Assembly (NCBI GenBank): GCA_947167535.1
Contig: CAMVIL010000035.1
Coordinates: forward strand, 1 to 8,770
DNA length: 8,770 nucleotides
Direction: 5' to 3'
Origin: an uncultured Ruminococcus sp.
Lineage (GTDB): Bacteria > Bacillota > Clostridia > Oscillospirales > Ruminococcaceae
Position numbers and translations under genes: made by a program. Under the pieces are notes generated by a model, which worked only from the letters and a program-made list of their open reading frames with translations, made no database searches and was not told the origin of the DNA. Shown here one piece after another: positions 5,741 through 8,770 of the stretch. Position 1 is the stretch's first letter; each line of letters begins with the position of its first letter.

Positions 5741-7030
5741 TCAATAAACCGCCTCGAGATTCCAGAGCTGATTGGCAGCGCCTGTGTATCTCCACTGAAG
5801 AACGTTTGCGTTGTCTGCCGTAGACCTGCCCGATACGTCCAGAGCCTTGCCGCTGCCTCTGTTGATGATGGCGTAGCTCGAACCTACGGGACGGAGCTCC
5901 CACTGCTGGCAGGCGTTTCCGTAGTACTCGCACTGCTGGACGTTCGCGCCGTCGTCGGTGCTGCCCCATGCAACGTCCAGCACCTTGTCAGAGTTCGCGC
6001 ACTTGATGACGTAGTAGCCGTTCGACTGCTTCTCGAGATACCACTTCTGGTTCTGATAGCCGTAATAGCTGTACTGGAGAACGTTCGCGCCGTTGTCCTT
6101 GCTGCCCCAGGATACGTCCAGAGCCTTGCCGCTGTTGACAGACTTGATCGCGTACTTCTGACCCGCATTCACGTTGGCAGAACCGCTGCTCTGATTGTTC
6201 TGGTTATTGTTATTATTCTGATTGTTGTTCTGATTGTTATTGTTCTGATTATTCTGGTTGTTATTCTGGTTAGTATTCTGATTATTATTGCTGCTGCCCG
6301 AAGGTGCGGTGTAGGATATCCAGTCGTACTGAGCGGTCAGCGGAGCCACGCCGTTGTAGTGGTTAAGCCACTCGTCAACGCCCTTGCCGTTCCATACGTT
6401 CATCATTATCTTGCCGGGAGTCGAGGGGATGTCTCTGTATGCCGTGTAGACCGGCTTCTTGTCAACATACCATGTAATGGAGTTCTTGTCCCAGTAAAAA
6501 CCGTACTGGTGGAAGGACTGGGAAGCGTCAAAGCCGAGATTGTAGACATACTCGTGGTTGCCCTGACCGTTTGTGTAGTAGTTGAACTGAACCTGATTTG
6601 TGTTCTTGCCGAGAAACTCTATGTCGATCTCGTCCCATACGGTGCCGTCGGAGGGTCCCGTGTAGGTGAAGAAGGAGGATACCACGCCGTCGTTTCTGAT
6701 AGGCTTCATGCTGACGTCGTACATACCGTAGCCGAAGGTCTGCACGGTGCGGTACTCTGCACCCTTGTAGCCCTGCCAGCTGCTGCCCGTGATGGAAAGG
6801 TTCATCTTTCCGCCCGAGAACTGAACGTTGTCCTTGCTCCATGTGCAGTCGAACATTCCGCCGTTCGACCAGCCGTCGGCAGCTTCAAGTCTGCCCCAGT
6901 CATAGCTGTCGAAGCCTGTGCCGAAATAGCTGCCGTTAAAGATCGAAGCCGCGTCTGCGGGCAGGGTGATGGCAGCACTCGCCGCGATAACTGCGGCTGC
7001 CATCAGGCTCATTATCCTTCTTCTCTTCAT
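5741..7030 (-). CDS. Secreted GH16 beta-glucanase (licheninase) with ricin-type CBM
   Basis: This 429-residue extracellular enzyme is predicted to cleave mixed-linkage beta-1,3-1,4-glucan such as cereal beta-glucan or lichenan. The start at 7030 has GGAGGT (7044-7039) eight bases upstream. Residues 1-27 are a signal peptide (KRRR, hydrophobic core, ADA cleavage region). The GH16 domain covers about 29-243. Its active site is WDEIDIEF (132-139), with Glu134 the expected nucleophile, Asp136 assisting and Glu138 the acid/base, in the licheninase arrangement. A nearly pure Asn/Gln linker (about 246-282) follows. Three beta-trefoil repeats (292-333, 338-380, 385-426) end in QxW motifs (W330, W377, W423), typical of ricin-B/CBM13-type sugar-binding modules. 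There is no dockerin or sortase signal, so the enzyme is probably released free or bound to substrate rather than cellulosomal. Activity on laminarin or other glucans cannot be excluded. Confidence 0.95.
   Translation of the reverse strand: MKRRRIMSLMAAAVIAASAAITLPADAASIFNGSYFGTGFDSYDWGRLEAADGWSNGGMFDCTWSKDNVQFSGGKMNLSITGSSWQGYKGAEYRTVQTFGYGMYDVSMKPIRNDGVVSSFFTYTGPSDGTVWDEIDIEFLGKNTNQVQFNYYTNGQGNHEYVYNLGFDASQSFHQYGFYWDKNSITWYVDKKPVYTAYRDIPSTPGKIMMNVWNGKGVDEWLNHYNGVAPLTAQYDWISYTAPSGSSNNNQNTNQNNNQNNQNNNNQNNNQNNNNNQNNQSSGSANVNAGQKYAIKSVNSGKALDVSWGSKDNGANVLQYSYYGYQNQKWYLEKQSNGYYVIKCANSDKVLDVAWGSTDDGANVQQCEYYGNACQQWELRPVGSSYAIINRGSGKALDVSGRSTADNANVLQWRYTGAANQLWNLEAVY
6185..6295 (-). repeat. Asn/Gln-rich linker-coding low-complexity tract
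   Basis: About 37 codons of the GH16 gene are almost all AAC/AAT and CAG/CAA, joining the catalytic domain to the trefoil module. Bacterial extracellular linkers are more often Pro/Thr or Ser/Gly rich. The triplet-rich DNA is liable to length change by slippage. The antisense reading gives a spurious hydrophobic frame on the plus strand. Confidence 0.9.
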
Positions 7031-7112
7031 CTCGATCTACCTCCATCTGGATAATCTGTCGGTTTACCACAAAATTTACAAACTTTGCAGTATTTTTCTA
7101 TATAGCAACTAC

Positions 7113-7165
7113 ATTATATCAGCCGAAAAATTCTAAATATATCGAAGATAAATTAAATGTGTCAA
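7113..7165 (-). promoter_or_regulatory. Promoter region of the GH16 gene (two candidates)
   Basis: On the minus strand, TGATATAAT (7121-7113) is a perfect extended -10 but has a poor -35 at the expected distance. Upstream, TTGACA (7165-7160), an 18-bp spacer and TATATT (7141-7136) form a second candidate whose -10 falls where the -35 of the first should be. The downstream one predicts a start near 7106 and a leader of about 76 nt. Dependence on an activator is possible for a promoter lacking a good -35. Confidence 0.65.
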
Positions 7166-7226
7166 TAATTTAATACATAAGATAATTTTGATATAAATTT
7201 ATGTATTCTTTATGCGTACTACTCAT

Positions 7227-7260
7227 AAAAAAATACCGCACTCCCGAAAAAGTGCGGTAT
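7227..7260 (-). terminator. Intrinsic terminator of the BspA-like gene
   Basis: ATACCGCACT (7233-7242) and AGTGCGGTAT (7251-7260) form a perfect 10-bp stem with an 8-nt loop. On the minus strand it is followed by seven U residues (A7227-A7233 on the plus strand). It lies 18 bp past the BspA-like stop codon. Confidence 0.92.
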
Positions 7261-7278
7261 TATGCGTTATTTGTTGGT

Positions 7279-8658
7279 TCACTTTACAGTGACTGCGCGG
7301 GTCTTGGTGTAGTTGCCGTAGTACTTCCTGCCCGAGAGGGTCTTGTAGGTGCGCATACGGACGTAGTACCTCTTTCCGCTCGTGAGCTTCTTGAAGGTGT
7401 AGCGGATCTTAGTCTTGTCAGCGATCGTCTTTTTGGTGACATTGCTCTTGAAAGCCTTGTCGGAAGATATCTGTACCTGATAGCCCGTTGCGATGGATAC
7501 CGAAGTCCACTTCACCGTGACCGACTTGCTCTTGCCGACAGCCTTAATGCTCTTGGTCTTGCCGGGGAGCAGCGACTTTTTGGCATAGGAATACTTCTTC
7601 GACTCTAAAACAGCGGCGGCGGGGGTTCCCTTGTAGTAGTAGTAGGTAGGCTTTTTGTTGAAAAAGACGCTGTTCTTTGTTGCTTCCTTGGTAAAGCTGG
7701 GGGGAAGAATTACCTTTTTCAGATTGGGAGTGCTCTTCTTGTTCGTATATTCGAGAGCATACTCGCAGCCGTTCTTGTAGGTTATCTTGGTGAGCGCCGT
7801 ACAGTCTGAAAAGATCTGATCCTCGGTGTATTCGTGACCAACGCTTGCGGGGATAACCAGCGAGGTCATCTTATCGTTGTCATAGAAAGCATGGGCGCAT
7901 ACCCATTCAACGTCGGAAGGTATCACGACCTTGCCCTCAGCCTGTCTGCCGCTGAGAAGACACTTGCCGATGATGACCAGACCTTCTTCCTTCTCGCGGG
8001 CTTCAAGCCACGGAGTGTCCTCAAAGCAGGCGCCCTGAACGAAGGTCAGAGAATCGGGGATATAGACCTCTTTCAGCTTCGGGCAGTCGCTGAATGCAAC
8101 ACAGTAGTCGAAGAGTCCTGCGTAATAGTCGTAATCGCTGATCGACTTCAGACCATCGGGCAGCACTACCTTTTCAAGCTCGGAGCAGCCGTAGAAGGTG
8201 CTGCCCATCGTCTCGATCTTGGCTTCTATTTTAAGCGTCTTTATCGTTTTAAGATTTGAAAATCCGTATTTCTCTCCCTCAAATCCGATGTTCTTGATCT
8301 TGGTGACAGTCATACCCTCGATCTTCTTGGGGATTATAAGCTCCTCGCCCTTGCCGATGTAGTCGACGACCTCGATGCAGCCATCGGGTACATTGCGGTG
8401 ATAGATAAGACCGTCATCGGTGATACCAAGATCGTCCTCTTCGTCCTCGTCAATGCACCAGTCGTTGCGGTACCGGTCCCTGAACGCCTCCCAGTCGGCT
8501 TCATCGTAGCCCTTTTCACTGCTTTCGCCGTCCCCGACGACCGTGACCGCAGCATTGACATCATCTGCAAATCCGTCTGCCGAACCGGTTACCGAAGCCG
8601 CCGTGCTTACTGCCATAAGTGCAGCCATAGCCGCGCATACAAATCTCGATGTTTTCAT
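7279..8658 (-). CDS. Secreted BspA-type leucine-rich-repeat protein with C-terminal fibronectin III domain
   Basis: This is a 459-residue exported protein of unknown specific role; relatives act in adhesion or surface interactions. The ATG at 8658 has AAGGGG (8673-8668) nine bases upstream; a TTG at 8667 is too close to that site. Residues 1 to about 26 are a signal peptide. An acidic segment (44-76, including DEDEEDD) follows. Residues about 80-350 show irregular BspA/Treponema-type repeats such as CSELEKVVLPDGLKSI (158-173), CPKLKEVYIPDSL (192-204) and DKMTSLVIPASV (262-273). Residues about 368-459 are a Lys/Thr-rich fibronectin III domain ending in YTKTRAVTVK. There is no LPXTG, SLH or dockerin, so any surface attachment is unexplained. 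It lies 21 bp after the stop of a paralogue and is probably cotranscribed with it. It is a likely second gene of an operon and has its own terminator. Confidence 0.87.
   Translation of the reverse strand: MKTSRFVCAAMAALMAVSTAASVTGSADGFADDVNAAVTVVGDGESSEKGYDEADWEAFRDRYRNDWCIDEDEEDDLGITDDGLIYHRNVPDGCIEVVDYIGKGEELIIPKKIEGMTVTKIKNIGFEGEKYGFSNLKTIKTLKIEAKIETMGSTFYGCSELEKVVLPDGLKSISDYDYYAGLFDYCVAFSDCPKLKEVYIPDSLTFVQGACFEDTPWLEAREKEEGLVIIGKCLLSGRQAEGKVVIPSDVEWVCAHAFYDNDKMTSLVIPASVGHEYTEDQIFSDCTALTKITYKNGCEYALEYTNKKSTPNLKKVILPPSFTKEATKNSVFFNKKPTYYYYKGTPAAAVLESKKYSYAKKSLLPGKTKSIKAVGKSKSVTVKWTSVSIATGYQVQISSDKAFKSNVTKKTIADKTKIRYTFKKLTSGKRYYVRMRTYKTLSGRKYYGNYTKTRAVTVK
7301..7369 (-). repeat. 69-bp direct repeat, copy 1 (partner 8702-8770)
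   Basis: Positions 7301-7369 and 8702-8770 are identical except at 7314/8715, with identity unbroken over the last 55 bp up to the window edge. Both encode the end of a fibronectin III domain. Identity even at synonymous codon positions indicates recent tandem duplication or gene conversion. The repeat probably continues past 8770. Confidence 0.95.
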
Positions 8659-8679
8659 ATTATTCAACCCCTTATGTGT

Positions 8680-8770
8680 TTACTTCGCCGTAACAGTTCT
8701 TGTCTTGGTGTAGTCGCCGTAGTACTTCCTGCCCGAGAGGGTCTTGTAGGTGCGCATACGGACGTAGTAC
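8680..8770 (-). CDS. C-terminal end of a paralogous FnIII-ending protein (partial)
   Basis: The last 29 codons and TAA stop (8682-8680) of a minus-strand gene are visible. They encode YYVRMRTYKTLSGRKYYG and then DYTKTRTVTAK. This matches the last 29 residues of the downstream BspA-like protein at 26 positions, so the gene is very likely another secreted protein with the same fibronectin III tail. Its N-terminal domains lie outside the window, so it may or may not carry leucine-rich repeats. The 21-bp gap to the next gene contains only that gene's Shine-Dalgarno site, which indicates cotranscription. Confidence 0.88.
   Translation of the reverse strand, partial: YYVRMRTYKTLSGRKYYGDYTKTRTVTAK
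8702..8770 (-). repeat. 69-bp direct repeat, copy 2 (partner 7301-7369)
   Basis: This is the second copy, in the same orientation as the first and offset by 1401 bp, in the truncated upstream paralogue. Recombination between the copies could delete or fuse the intervening gene. Confidence 0.95.

Noticed and set aside
6185..6295. CRISPR or satellite-like repeat from the repetitive TTG/ATT/CTG pattern
   Set aside because: The repetition is codon-level Asn/Gln coding inside an intact reading frame, with no spacer-repeat periodicity.
5609..7054. A 481-codon plus-strand frame with very hydrophobic Ile/Val/Leu stretches
   Set aside because: It is antisense to the GH16 gene. The hydrophobic block is the complement of the Asn/Gln linker codons, and the frame has no ribosome binding site or family resemblance.

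Overview
The window looks like a chromosomal segment from an anaerobic, fibre-degrading Firmicute of the Ruminococcus / Oscillospiraceae type. This is inferred from gene content: a [FeFe]-hydrogenase-like iron-sulfur protein, a short-form malic enzyme, a secreted GH16 lichenase with a ricin-type carbohydrate-binding module, BspA-type leucine-rich-repeat proteins ending in fibronectin III, purine-rich Shine-Dalgarno sites and consensus sigma-A promoters. No dockerin, LPXTG motif, phage gene, transposase or CRISPR array is visible, and the species cannot be fixed from this sequence.

Layout. (1) 1-60 is the 3' tail of a plus-strand gene, followed by an unrecognised 185-residue plus-strand gene (108-665) and a probable terminator. 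(2) 733-1046 is an AT-rich regulatory stretch with a perfect TTGACA-17-TATAAT promoter. It drives a plus-strand pair: a DivIVA-like coiled-coil protein (1047-2150) and, 44 bp later, a two-ferredoxin/H-cluster/Fe-S protein with a helical C-terminus (2195-3886). (3) 3885-4116 is a nested palindromic element that fills the gap before the convergent malic enzyme gene (4119-5291, minus strand). It contains a perfect 18-bp-stem bidirectional terminator. (4) 5301-5504 holds the malic enzyme promoter and, back to back with it, the promoter of a tRNA-Leu(UAG) gene (5505-5584). (5) 5598-5715 holds two terminators. (6) The minus-strand GH16 glucanase (5741-7030) has its own promoter region and shares a terminator. 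(7) Upstream of it lie a minus-strand BspA-type secreted protein (7279-8658) and, 21 bp before that, the C-terminal end of a paralogue cut off by the window edge.

How the genes may work together. The H-cluster protein keeps every cysteine expected to bind its clusters but has proline where catalytic hydrogenases have the proton-relay cysteine. It also ends in long helices, so a sensory or redox-signalling role is more likely than bulk hydrogen turnover. Its operon partner is a DivIVA-like scaffold with three copies of an Ala/Gln-rich motif at its C-terminus. This pair is the best candidate for an undescribed system here. The malic enzyme links C4 acids to pyruvate and NAD(P)H. The glucanase and BspA/FnIII proteins are extracellular and probably act on plant polysaccharide and in surface or host contact. 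These are separate transcription units.
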